From Gemmatimonadota bacterium (GTDB taxonomy: Bacteria > Gemmatimonadota > Gemmatimonadetes > Gemmatimonadales > Gemmatimonadaceae), in contig JADKAQ010000046.1 of NCBI GenBank assembly GCA_016719105.1, positions 248,001-312,000 on the forward strand: DNA of 64,000 nt, read 5' to 3'. Both the position numbers and the translations under genes were made by a program. Under the pieces are notes generated by a model. The model saw only the letters and a list, made by a program, of their open reading frames with translations, was not told the DNA's origin and searched no databases. This document shows positions 27,228 through 34,985 of this stretch, piece by piece. Positions within the stretch are counted from its first letter, which is position 1; each line of letters starts with the position of its first letter.

Positions 27228-27259
27228 GCGAGGCAGGTCGCAGTCGCGGCCTGCCTCGC
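27228..27259. terminator. Hairpin between convergent haemoglobin and exonuclease genes
   Basis: A perfect 10-bp stem GCGAGGCAGG (27228-27237) paired with 27250-27259 around a 12-nt loop. It sits in the 118-bp convergent gap and could end both transcripts. It lacks a U-tract on either side. A GTTAGGC copy lies at 27203-27209. Confidence 0.55.
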
Positions 27260-27264
27260 GGCGC

Positions 27265-28137
27265 TCAGGCGAAGGTCGTGACACGCTCCAGGAAGCGTTC
27301 GTCGCCGGTGGTCGCACAGAACGCCGCCAGCGCCTCGCGATCGGCGCCGCGCCATTGCAGCTGGTCCAGCGACTCGGCCAGCGGAACGTCCGTGCGCAGC
27401 GTCGCCAGCGTCCGGTACAGTCGCGCCTCCTCACGGTGCTGGCGGAGTTGCTCGGCGAGCGCCGTCGCGCCACGCACCGAGACGCCCCACTCCCCCTCGG
27501 CGTCGGGGATGGCGTCGAGGGATCGGTAGTGCGCGAGCACGGTCCCGGCCGACTTGGCCCCCCACCGCGGCACGCCGGGGATTCCGTCCGCGTCGTCGCC
27601 TACCAGCGCCAGCAGGTCGGGGATCGACGACGGGGAGACGCCGAACTTCTCCACCACCCCCGCCTCGTCGGTGACCTTGCGACGAATGCGATCGAGCGCG
27701 ACGACGCGTTCCCCTCGCACGCACTGCATGAGGTCCTTGTCGGGGGAGCAGATCACGACCTGCTCCACACCGGGCGCATCGCTCCAGCGAGCGGCGGCCG
27801 TCGCGATGGCATCGTCGGCCTCGAACTCGACCATCGGCCAGACGACGACGCCGAGCGCCTGCGCGGCCTGCTCGGCGAGGGGGAACTGTGCCAGCAGTTC
27901 GGGGGGGAGCCCCTCCCCCGTCTTGTAGCCGGCGTACAGCCGGTTCCGGAACGACTCGATGACGTGGTCGAAGGCGACGGCGACGTGCGTGACGCCGGGC
28001 TCCCGCAGGAGAGCCAAGAGCGAGCGCAGGAAGCCGCGAGTCGCCCCGACCTCCATCCCGTTAGGCGAGCTGGCCCCGGGGGCCCCGAAGTGGGCACGGA
28101 AGAGCTCGAAGGTTCCGTCGACGAGGTGCAGGCGCAT
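27265..28137 (-). CDS. 5'-3' exonuclease / flap endonuclease-like (Pol I N-terminal domain family)
   Basis: A 290-aa standalone FEN-type nuclease acting on DNA flaps or nicks. The N-terminal MRLHLVDGTFELFRAHF carries the first metal Asp. VTHVAVAFDHVIESFRNRLYAGYKTG is the helical-arch region. VEFEADDAIATAAARW and VVICSPDKDLMQCV contain the acidic metal cluster. ALVGDDADGIPGVPRWGAKSAGTVLAHY is the H3TH DNA-binding motif. This is the size of ExoIX/Xni-type proteins, which lack a polymerase domain. The gene is monocistronic and converges on the haemoglobin gene. Starting from ATG 28137 places the first Asp at residue 7, as is normal for the family. Confidence 0.88.
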   Translation of the reverse strand: MRLHLVDGTFELFRAHFGAPGASSPNGMEVGATRGFLRSLLALLREPGVTHVAVAFDHVIESFRNRLYAGYKTGEGLPPELLAQFPLAEQAAQALGVVVWPMVEFEADDAIATAAARWSDAPGVEQVVICSPDKDLMQCVRGERVVALDRIRRKVTDEAGVVEKFGVSPSSIPDLLALVGDDADGIPGVPRWGAKSAGTVLAHYRSLDAIPDAEGEWGVSVRGATALAEQLRQHREEARLYRTLATLRTDVPLAESLDQLQWRGADREALAAFCATTGDERFLERVTTFA

Positions 28138-28675
28138 GCGAGGAGATCGGATGAAGGGTCAGTGCAGGTGGAGACGTTGTCCGTCGGACGCGCATCTCAC
28201 AAGCGCGCGGGGACGACGAACAGGGTGCGTCGTCGCCCGACGCCCCCCCTCCCTTTGGGTAGGGAGCTCGTGACGCCGTGGTGTTGAGGCCGCCAGCAGC
28301 AGCGGGTCGCAGCGGGGCACACGGCCGGCAGGAGGTCGGCACGCGGGCGGCACAAGGGCGGCACAAAGACGGACAGCGAGGGGAGCGGGTCGCCAGCTGC
28401 AGCGCGGGGGGCGCCCCGACCGGTCGCGCGTCATGCCGTCCCGCGGCGGCGCACATCGCCGGCTCTCGATATCACCTGTCGCGAAACGCCGGGTGCTGCC
28501 ATGTTGGGCGCGACGATCCTGTGGGGTCGCGCCGCACCTGCAGTCCTTGGGTGTGGTGTGCATCGATCGCCGGGCGCGAAGCGTCGCCGTCTTCCATGGG
28601 CGGACGGTTCACGCTCGCCTGTTGTTGCGTGGTGCTCGCGTGACTGCTGGTTCACCAGATACCGAGGGGGAGAGC
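28138..28675. other. Divergent intergenic region upstream of the TonB receptor
   Basis: A 538-bp gap between the exonuclease start and the TonB receptor start; it must hold promoters for both. An 11-bp unit GGGCGGCACAA is tandemly repeated at 28345-28366. The receptor frame stays open upstream to 28433, but that part is Arg-rich and not signal-like. No convincing -35/-10 pair or small gene was identified. Confidence 0.5.
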
Positions 28676-31453
28676 ATGCGAAGGACACTTGGTCGTTTGC
28701 TGGGGACTGCCGCGATCGCAGCGGCTGCGCTGGGCGCCGTGAGTCGCCCGGCCGCCGCACAGAGCGGTGCCGTGCAGGGGCGCGTCGCGGACAGCTCGGG
28801 GGCGGTCATTGTTGGCGCCATGTTCACGATCGACGGCAGCGGCATTCGCACCACGTCGACCGCCCGCGGGCGGTACACGTTAGGCGGGATCCCGGTCGGG
28901 CGCCGCGTCATTCGCGTGCGCGCCCTCGGCTTCACCCCTGAATCGCTGGTCGTCAACATCACCGCGGGGACGATGCTCGACCGCGACGTGACGCTGACCC
29001 GCTCGGCCTACCAGTTGGCCCCGGTGCAGACCACCGTCGGCTCCCGCGCCAAGCACACCGCTGCCGAGGAGCTGGCGGTCCCCGTCGACGTGTACACCGT
29101 CGAGGAGCTCAGGCGCACGGGGTCGACCGAGACCACGCAGATCCTCGCCAACCTGTCGCCCTCGGTGAACTTCCCCAAGCAGGCGGTGACCGACGCGACC
29201 GAAGTGGTGCGTCCCTTCACGCTGCGGGGCTTGTCACCCGACCACTCGCTGGTGCTCATCAACGGCCAGCGGCGCCATACGACGGCGCTGCTCAACGTCT
29301 TCTCCAACGGTTCGGCCCCCGGCTCGAGCGGCGTCGACCTCAACGCCTTCCCGTCGAGCGCCATCGAGCGCCTCGAAGTGCTGCGCGACGGCGCCTCGAC
29401 GCAGTACGGCTCGGACGCCATCGCCGGCGTGGTGAACCTGGTGCTCAAGGAAGGCGAGTTCTCGCCGTTCCTCAACACCAACGTCGGGCAGTACCGTCCG
29501 GGCAAGGGATACGAGAACGACGGGACGACGACCGACATCAATGGCGGCGTGGGGCTCAAGCTTGGCCGCGGCTCGCTGTCGCTCTTTGGTCAGGTGATGA
29601 ACCGTGACGCCACCAATCGCGCCTGCCCCGACGGCTCGTTCCCCGACCTCAACGGCATTTCCGACGTCGTCGAGGATTGCCGCGTCGTGACCAAGCGTAC
29701 CGGCGTCCCGCAGCCCAACGTGCACTGGGGCGACGGCATCGAGCGTGACATTCACACCTTCGCCAATCTCCGCCTCCCGCTGAACGCCGCCGGCACCACC
29801 GAGTTCTACGCCTTCGGCGGCTACTCCGATCGCGACGGCACCGGCAACGGCTTCTTCCGCAAGCCGCAGAACTCGCGCAACTGGCCGCAGATCTACCCGT
29901 TAGGCTTCCTCCCCGAGTTCCGCCCCGCCGTCATCGACTACTCGGCGGCCGGCGGCATCCGCACCACGCTCGGTGGCTGGGCCACCGACGTCGGGATGAA
30001 CTACGGCTACAACAGCTTCCAGTTCAACCTGCGCAACACGCTCAACTCGTCGCTCGGGCCGAACCTGTCGACGCCCACCGCGCCGGGCCCCGATGGCCGG
30101 TTGGGGACGGCGGATGACCCGCGGATCCCGAACCAGACCTCGTTCGACGCCGGCGCCCTCAAGCGCGGCGAGTTCAACCTCGGGCTCTCCCTGGCCAAGT
30201 CGCTCGAACTCGGACTGCCGAACCCGGTGAACGTCGCGGTCGGCGCCGCCTTCCGCAGCGAGAACTACGAGGTGGTGGCTGGTGAGCGCGCCTCGTGGAT
30301 CAACGGCTACCACAAGACAGCCGACAGCTCGGGGATCGCGCAGGGCGGGTCGTCGGTCTTCCAGGGCTTCGCGCCGACCGACGCGAGCGAGAACAGCCGC
30401 AACAACATCGGCGGCTATCTCGACCTCGAGACGAACCTCTCCAAGAACGTCCTGGCCAACGTCGCCACGCGCTTCGAGAACTACAGCGACTTCGGCTCGT
30501 CGATCACGGGCAAGGCGGCGCTCCGCTACCAGCCGAGGAAGGAACTCGTCCTGCGCGGCGCCGTCAGCACCGGCTTCCGCGCCCCGGGGCTCCAGCAGAG
30601 CTGGTACAGCCACACCACCACGGCGATCCAGAACGGCGTCCTCGTGGAGATCGGCAACTTCCCGGTCACCAATCGTGCGTCCAGGATCTTCGGCGCCAAG
30701 CCGCTCAAGGAAGAGAGCTCGGTCAACCTGAGCGCGGGTATGGCGTGGTCGCCGACCAACGACTTCAACCTCACGGTCGACCTGTACAACATCAACATCA
30801 CCGACCGCATTCTGCTCGGCGCCACCTTCGACGGGTCCTCGGACCCGGTCATCGCCAAGATCCTGGCCGACTCCGGCCTGACCCAGATCGCCGGCGTGCA
30901 GTTCCCGACCAACGCGCTGGACACGAAGACGAACGGCCTGGATGTCGCGGCCAACTACCGCATGCATCCGGGGGCCGGCCTGCTCGACTTCACCCTCGCC
31001 TTCAACTTCACGAAGAACGAAGTCACGCGTATCGACCCGCTCCCGGCGATCCTGGTCGGCAAGGGCTCGAGCTATACCAGCGCGCTCGACATCGTGACGA
31101 TCAACGCCATCGAGAAGAACCGTCCCGACCGCCGCTCGTCGCTCACGTCCAACTATTCGCAGGGGCGCTTCCACGTGATGGGGCGCATCTCCGACTACGG
31201 CAAGTTCGTCGACGGCTCGCTCGATGGGCTCGAGACGTTCGGCGCCAAGCAGCTGTTCGACGGCGAGATCGGCTACCGGTGGGACGCGATCAACGTCTCG
31301 CTCGGTGCCCGCAACCTGTTCAACACGTATCCTGACCAGGTGAAGATCGAGGCCAATACCAACAACGGGACCTTCATCTGGCCGGGCGCCTCGCCGTTCG
31401 GCTACAACGGGCGCTACATCTATGTCCGCTCGGAGATCCTCCTGAGCCGCTAG
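28676..31453 (+). CDS. TonB-dependent outer-membrane receptor with CarboxypepD_reg domain
   Basis: A 925-aa outer-membrane transporter that takes up a scarce substrate using TonB/proton-motive force. ATG 28676 is set by a strong ribosome site (GAGGGGGAGAGC) and a signal peptide ending PAAAQ. Residues about 30-105 form a carboxypeptidase-regulatory-like domain (GAVQGRVADSSGAVIVGAMFTIDG...RRVIRVRALGFTP). The plug follows (about 130-250: TTQILANLSPSVNF, VRPFTLRGLSPDHSLVLINGQRRH, IERLEVLRDGASTQYGSDAIAGVVNLVLK). The barrel has the TonB C-terminal box region ending YNGRYIYVRSEILLSR. The closest recognisable type is the TonB receptor group annotated for vitamin, siderophore or glycan import. The substrate is unknown. 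Confidence 0.9.
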   Translation: MRRTLGRLLGTAAIAAAALGAVSRPAAAQSGAVQGRVADSSGAVIVGAMFTIDGSGIRTTSTARGRYTLGGIPVGRRVIRVRALGFTPESLVVNITAGTMLDRDVTLTRSAYQLAPVQTTVGSRAKHTAAEELAVPVDVYTVEELRRTGSTETTQILANLSPSVNFPKQAVTDATEVVRPFTLRGLSPDHSLVLINGQRRHTTALLNVFSNGSAPGSSGVDLNAFPSSAIERLEVLRDGASTQYGSDAIAGVVNLVLKEGEFSPFLNTNVGQYRPGKGYENDGTTTDINGGVGLKLGRGSLSLFGQVMNRDATNRACPDGSFPDLNGISDVVEDCRVVTKRTGVPQPNVHWGDGIERDIHTFANLRLPLNAAGTTEFYAFGGYSDRDGTGNGFFRKPQNSRNWPQIYPLGFLPEFRPAVIDYSAAGGIRTTLGGWATDVGMNYGYNSFQFNLRNTLNSSLGPNLSTPTAPGPDGRLGTADDPRIPNQTSFDAGALKRGEFNLGLSLAKSLELGLPNPVNVAVGAAFRSENYEVVAGERASWINGYHKTADSSGIAQGGSSVFQGFAPTDASENSRNNIGGYLDLETNLSKNVLANVATRFENYSDFGSSITGKAALRYQPRKELVLRGAVSTGFRAPGLQQSWYSHTTTAIQNGVLVEIGNFPVTNRASRIFGAKPLKEESSVNLSAGMAWSPTNDFNLTVDLYNINITDRILLGATFDGSSDPVIAKILADSGLTQIAGVQFPTNALDTKTNGLDVAANYRMHPGAGLLDFTLAFNFTKNEVTRIDPLPAILVGKGSSYTSALDIVTINAIEKNRPDRRSSLTSNYSQGRFHVMGRISDYGKFVDGSLDGLETFGAKQLFDGEIGYRWDAINVSLGARNLFNTYPDQVKIEANTNNGTFIWPGASPFGYNGRYIYVRSEILLSR

Positions 31454-31475
31454 CGCTCCGCACCACCACGCACGT

Positions 31476-31507
31476 CGCGGGGTCCGGGTAGCTTTCCGGA
31501 CCCCGCG
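31476..31507 (+). terminator. Hairpin after the TonB receptor gene
   Basis: A perfect 12-bp stem CGCGGGGTCCGG (31476-31487) paired with 31496-31507 around an 8-nt loop GTAGCTTT. It begins 23 bp after the receptor stop and ends 32 bp before the permease start. No U-tract follows it. Confidence 0.6.
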
Positions 31508-31538
31508 TCACGTTCCCCCCAGCGCGCCCTATCGCTTC

Positions 31539-32900
31539 GTGCCCTCCTCACCGTCAGCTGCACCCCCGGCCACCGCCGACGACGAGTCGCTACGCCACTT
31601 CGGCGTGACCGCGGCGACGGCCGTGATGGTCGGGAACATGATCGGGACCGGGGTCTTCACCGCCCTCGGCTTCCAGGCGCAGGCGCTGCACAGCGGGGCG
31701 GCGCTGCTCTCGCTCTGGGCCATCGGCGGGCTCATCGCGCTCTGCGGAGCGCTGGCCTACGCCGAGTTGGGGACGATGTACCCGCACTGCGGCGGCGAGT
31801 ACGTGTACCTCGGCCGCGCCTGGCACCCCATGGCCGGCTTCCTCGGCGGCTGGGTGTCGATGACGGTCGGCTTCGCCGCCCCCATCGCGCTCGCCGGGAT
31901 CGCCTTCGGGCGCTACGTCTCGGCCATCGTTCCGATTCCGCCGCTCGCCGCCTCGCTGGTGGTGCTGGGCGTCGTGGCCGTCGTGCACCTGGCGGGGCTG
32001 CACGCGGCCAAGCGCTTCCAGCTGCTCATCACCGGGACGCAGTTCATCCTCATCGCCGCCTTCATCACCGCGGGGCTCCGGCACGCACCGGCCGCGCCGC
32101 TCCACATGGGGCTCGACGGCGCCGCGTGGCGCGAAATCGTCTCGACCCCGTTTGCCGTCTCGCTGGTCTACGTGTCGTACGCCTTCACCGGGTGGAACGC
32201 CGCCGGCTACATCGCCGGGGAAATCACGACCCCGCAGCGCTCCATCCCGCGGGCCATCGTCATGGCGACGCTGGTGGTCACGGTGCTGTACGTCCTGCTC
32301 AACTGGGCCTTCCTGCGCACGGTCCCCCTCGACACGCTCGCCGGCCGCGTGGAGGTGGGGGCACTCTCGGCCAACGCGATGTTCGGGCGCACGGGGACGA
32401 TCGTGATGAGTGCCATCATCGCCACCGTCCTCATTGCCACCATCAGCGCCATGGTGCTGGGTGGATCGCGCGTGACCTACGCCGTCATGGCCGACCTCCC
32501 GCGGTGGCGCGTGCTGGGCAAGCGCGCCGCCAACGGCGTCCCGCGCAACGCCATCGTCGCGCAGGTGGTCCTGATCCTGGTCCTGCTCCTGACCAACTCG
32601 TTCGAGCAGGTGATGCTCTACGCCGGCTTCACCCTCAACCTCATGTCGCTGCTGGCCGTGCTGGGGATGATGCGGTTGCGCTGGACGATGTCGTCCACGC
32701 ACCGCCCGTACCGCGCGTGGGGTTATCCGGTCACCCCGCTGCTCTACGTGGCGCTGAGCCTCTGGACGCTCGGGACGCTCCTGCGCGAGCGTCCGGTGGA
32801 GTCGATCAGCGGGCTGGGGACGCTGGTGGTCGGGATGGGCGTCTGGTGGTTGGCGCACCGTCCCGTGGCCGCCGCGGTCGCCGGCGACTCATCACGTTAG
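31539..32900 (+). CDS. Amino acid permease, APC superfamily
   Basis: A 453-aa inner-membrane secondary transporter with about 12 hydrophobic segments. The N-terminal part has the APC signature VMVGNMIGTGVFTALGF (unwound TM1, substrate-amine binding) and AIGGLIALCGALAYAELGTMYPHCGGEYVYLGRAWHP (TM2). FTGWNAAGYIAGEITTPQRSIPRAI corresponds to the TM6 region. It resembles the LAT/amino-acid-polyamine branch. The start is GTG 31539. The stop codon TAG lies inside a GTTAGGC motif (32896-32902). Substrate specificity is not determined. Confidence 0.87.
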   Translation: MPSSPSAAPPATADDESLRHFGVTAATAVMVGNMIGTGVFTALGFQAQALHSGAALLSLWAIGGLIALCGALAYAELGTMYPHCGGEYVYLGRAWHPMAGFLGGWVSMTVGFAAPIALAGIAFGRYVSAIVPIPPLAASLVVLGVVAVVHLAGLHAAKRFQLLITGTQFILIAAFITAGLRHAPAAPLHMGLDGAAWREIVSTPFAVSLVYVSYAFTGWNAAGYIAGEITTPQRSIPRAIVMATLVVTVLYVLLNWAFLRTVPLDTLAGRVEVGALSANAMFGRTGTIVMSAIIATVLIATISAMVLGGSRVTYAVMADLPRWRVLGKRAANGVPRNAIVAQVVLILVLLLTNSFEQVMLYAGFTLNLMSLLAVLGMMRLRWTMSSTHRPYRAWGYPVTPLLYVALSLWTLGTLLRERPVESISGLGTLVVGMGVWWLAHRPVAAAVAGDSSR

Positions 32901-32930
32901 GCGACGGGCGCGGTCACCACCGCCGCACGG

Positions 32931-33203
32931 TCACAACCGCGGCGCCACCAGCTCGCGCACCTCGGCCGAACTGTGCACCGGGATCACCTCGAAGTCGACG
33001 AGGTCGGCCCAGTTGGCGATCCAGGCGTCGAGCAACGCGCGCTCGTCGCACTCCATGACCTGGTAGCAGTGCGCGAGGTCGTGCGTCACCCAGCTGTCGA
33101 CGTAGCGCAGGCCGTCAGGGGCAAGACGTCCCTGATCGCGAAAGCGGCGATAGACCGGGAGCGGGTCGCCGTGGTGGAAGTGCTCGATGATCATGTAGCG
33201 CAT
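32931..33203 (-). CDS. DUF3303 domain protein
   Basis: A 90-aa protein matching the small DUF3303 family: MRYMIIEHFHHGDPLPVYRRFRDQGRLAPDGLRYVDSWV followed by HCYQVMECDERALLDAWIANWADLVDFEVIPVHSSAEV. The structure is expected to be a ferredoxin-like alpha/beta dimeric barrel. Function is unknown; relatives are often near muconolactone isomerase-like proteins. ATG 33203 is preferred to a start 16 codons upstream because the conserved MxYMIIE begins there. It is separated from the upstream desaturase gene by a hairpin. Confidence 0.85.
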   Translation of the reverse strand: MRYMIIEHFHHGDPLPVYRRFRDQGRLAPDGLRYVDSWVTHDLAHCYQVMECDERALLDAWIANWADLVDFEVIPVHSSAEVRELVAPRL

Positions 33204-33236
33204 GGCACCGACGAGGCCGGAGGGAGACCAACAACG

Positions 33237-33267
33237 AGGGGGGCGATCCACGCGGAATCGCCCCCCT
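33237..33267 (-). terminator. Hairpin after the desaturase gene
   Basis: A perfect 11-bp stem AGGGGGGCGAT (33237-33247) paired with 33257-33267, loop 9 nt. It is 35 bp beyond the stop of the desaturase in its reading direction and upstream of the DUF3303 gene. Confidence 0.55.
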
Positions 33268-33301
33268 GATCATTCCTCCCGAACGTCTCCGCGGCAAGCG
33301 A

Positions 33302-34561
33302 TCAGGCTGGGTGCATCCCCAACCCGCCCGCGCCGCCTGCGTGCAGCGCGGCGTTGAGGCGCGCCTCGGCAATCAGTTCGCGCGCCCGTGCACAGATCTC
33401 GTCCATCGACGGCGTGTCGGGGATCATGCTGCGGGCAGCGGCGCGCAGCTCGTCCATCGTGGGAAGGTGCGGGAGTCGCGCTTCCAGCTCCGCCATGGTG
33501 GGCATGTGCGGGAGCCGAGCCTGCAGCTCCGCCCGGGAGGGCAGGTTGGGAAAGCGCGCCTGCAGCTCGGACATGCTGGGCATCTGGGGGAGGCGCGCCC
33601 CCAGTTCCTGGCGCGTAGGGAGGTGCGGGAGGGTGTGCAGGTACGCCTCGATCGCCTCACGATCGACCTTGGCCGCCAGCTGCCGCGCGATGCGCTCGAT
33701 GGTCGCGCGCCCAAGGCCGCGGGTATTGGCCACGACGTCGGCTGGAGGGGTCCCCATGTCGTGGACCACACCGATCGCCTCCAGCCCCTTGAGGACGTAG
33801 TAGGTGACGTCGACTTCCCACCAGCGGAATCCCTGGCGCGCCGAGCGCTGGTAGGCGTGGTGGTTGTTGTGCCACCCCTCGCCTAACGTGATGATGGCGA
33901 GCCACCAGTTGTTGCGCGAATCGTCGCCGGTGGCGTAGCGCTGCTTGCCGTGCACGTGCGCCATCGAGTTGATGAAGAAGGTCCCGTGGTAGAGCAGGAC
34001 CGTGCTCCAGAAGAAGCCGACGACGAGTCCCTGCCAGCCAAACGCCGCCCCGATGATCGCCGCGAGGACGAGCGTCGGGAGCTGCTCGAAGCGCAGGAGA
34101 AACATCAGCTCCGGATACTTCGCGAGATCGGGGACGCTATCGGGATCGATCGCGTCGTAGCGCTGGTCGAAGATCCACCCCATGTGCGAGTACCAGAAAC
34201 CGCGATGCCGCGGCGAGTGCACGTCGAACTCGGTGTCGGAGTGCTTGTGGTGATGGCGGTGCAGCGAGGCCCACCACAGCACGCTCTTCTGCGACGTCGA
34301 CTGCGCCAGAAAGGCGAGGACGAACTGGAAGGCGCGGCTCGTCCTGAACGCGCGATGCGAGAAGTACCGATGATAGCCCGCCGTGATGGCGAACATGCGC
34401 AGGACGTAGAGCCCGAGGCAGAGGGCGATCATCCCCCACGAGACCCCGGTCCAGAACGCGCCGAGGCAGGCCAGGTGGACCAGGACGAACGGGACGGCAT
34501 CCGGGTAGATGATGTCGTCGTGATACTCGGAGCGCGGCGGGCGAACGGCGGGAGCGGGCAC
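33302..34561 (-). CDS. Acyl-CoA delta-9-type fatty acid desaturase with repetitive C-terminal tail
   Basis: Membrane-bound di-iron desaturase that introduces a cis double bond into acyl chains. Residues 1-305 carry the full catalytic domain. The three His boxes are HRYFSH, HRHHHKH and EGWHNNHH, with pairs of hydrophobic segments on each side. The protein is 419 aa, about 110 longer than usual bacterial stearoyl-CoA desaturases. The extra part (residues 311-377) is a tandem array of 13-residue units such as LPHMPTMAELEAR, followed by a helical end. The start is GTG 34561. Function of the tail is unknown. The gene is divergent from the M20 peptidase gene. Confidence 0.9.
   Translation of the reverse strand: MPAPAVRPPRSEYHDDIIYPDAVPFVLVHLACLGAFWTGVSWGMIALCLGLYVLRMFAITAGYHRYFSHRAFRTSRAFQFVLAFLAQSTSQKSVLWWASLHRHHHKHSDTEFDVHSPRHRGFWYSHMGWIFDQRYDAIDPDSVPDLAKYPELMFLLRFEQLPTLVLAAIIGAAFGWQGLVVGFFWSTVLLYHGTFFINSMAHVHGKQRYATGDDSRNNWWLAIITLGEGWHNNHHAYQRSARQGFRWWEVDVTYYVLKGLEAIGVVHDMGTPPADVVANTRGLGRATIERIARQLAAKVDREAIEAYLHTLPHLPTRQELGARLPQMPSMSELQARFPNLPSRAELQARLPHMPTMAELEARLPHLPTMDELRAAARSMIPDTPSMDEICARARELIAEARLNAALHAGGAGGLGMHPA
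33431..33631 (-). repeat. Tandem 13-residue (39-bp) repeats inside the desaturase gene
   Basis: Five consecutive units with consensus LPxxPoxxELxAR (o = S or T): LPHLPTRQELGAR, LPQMPSMSELQAR, FPNLPSRAELQAR, LPHMPTMAELEAR and LPHLPTMDELRAAAR. A degenerate sixth, IPDTPSMDEICAR, follows. The DNA copies have diverged at third positions, so the repeat is kept by protein selection rather than being a recent expansion. Confidence 0.85.
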
Positions 34562-34985
34562 GTCTGCGGTGGCAACGGGTGGTCGTGGAGCGCCAGGGAC
34601 GCAACGAGGGCCCCGTCAACCGGAGGGGCCCCCGCCGCACGAAGGGAAGCTACCGAAAGACGATCCGTTTCGCCCGACTTCACCGGTACGCGCCCGTCGG
34701 CGAACGGCCGCGCGGTGACCATCACCTCGACGGACCACTCGCAGCGGCAGGGCGCTCAGCGGCGGCCAGTTCCTCGACGAGCAGACGGTCGGCGCTTCCA
34801 TGGATTCGTACAGCTGAGCGCGAGTGGCGTACCGCGCCAACGCGCCACACATTCGGTGCGGTGATCGCTGGACAGGGCGCGACGTCCCTTCCGCGACCGC
34901 GCGTCTCGCCCGACGACCGGGATCGCGCGACCACGCCCCGCTGCCACTCCCCGCGCACGACCTGCACTCGCACAGGAGCCACCAG
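34562..34985. other. Divergent intergenic region
   Basis: A 424-bp gap between divergent desaturase and M20 peptidase genes; it must contain promoters for both. A short inverted repeat GGGCCCC (34608-34614) / GGGGCCC (34625-34631) is present. A ribosome site AGGAG at 34974-34978 serves the next gene. No other gene is supported. Confidence 0.5.
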
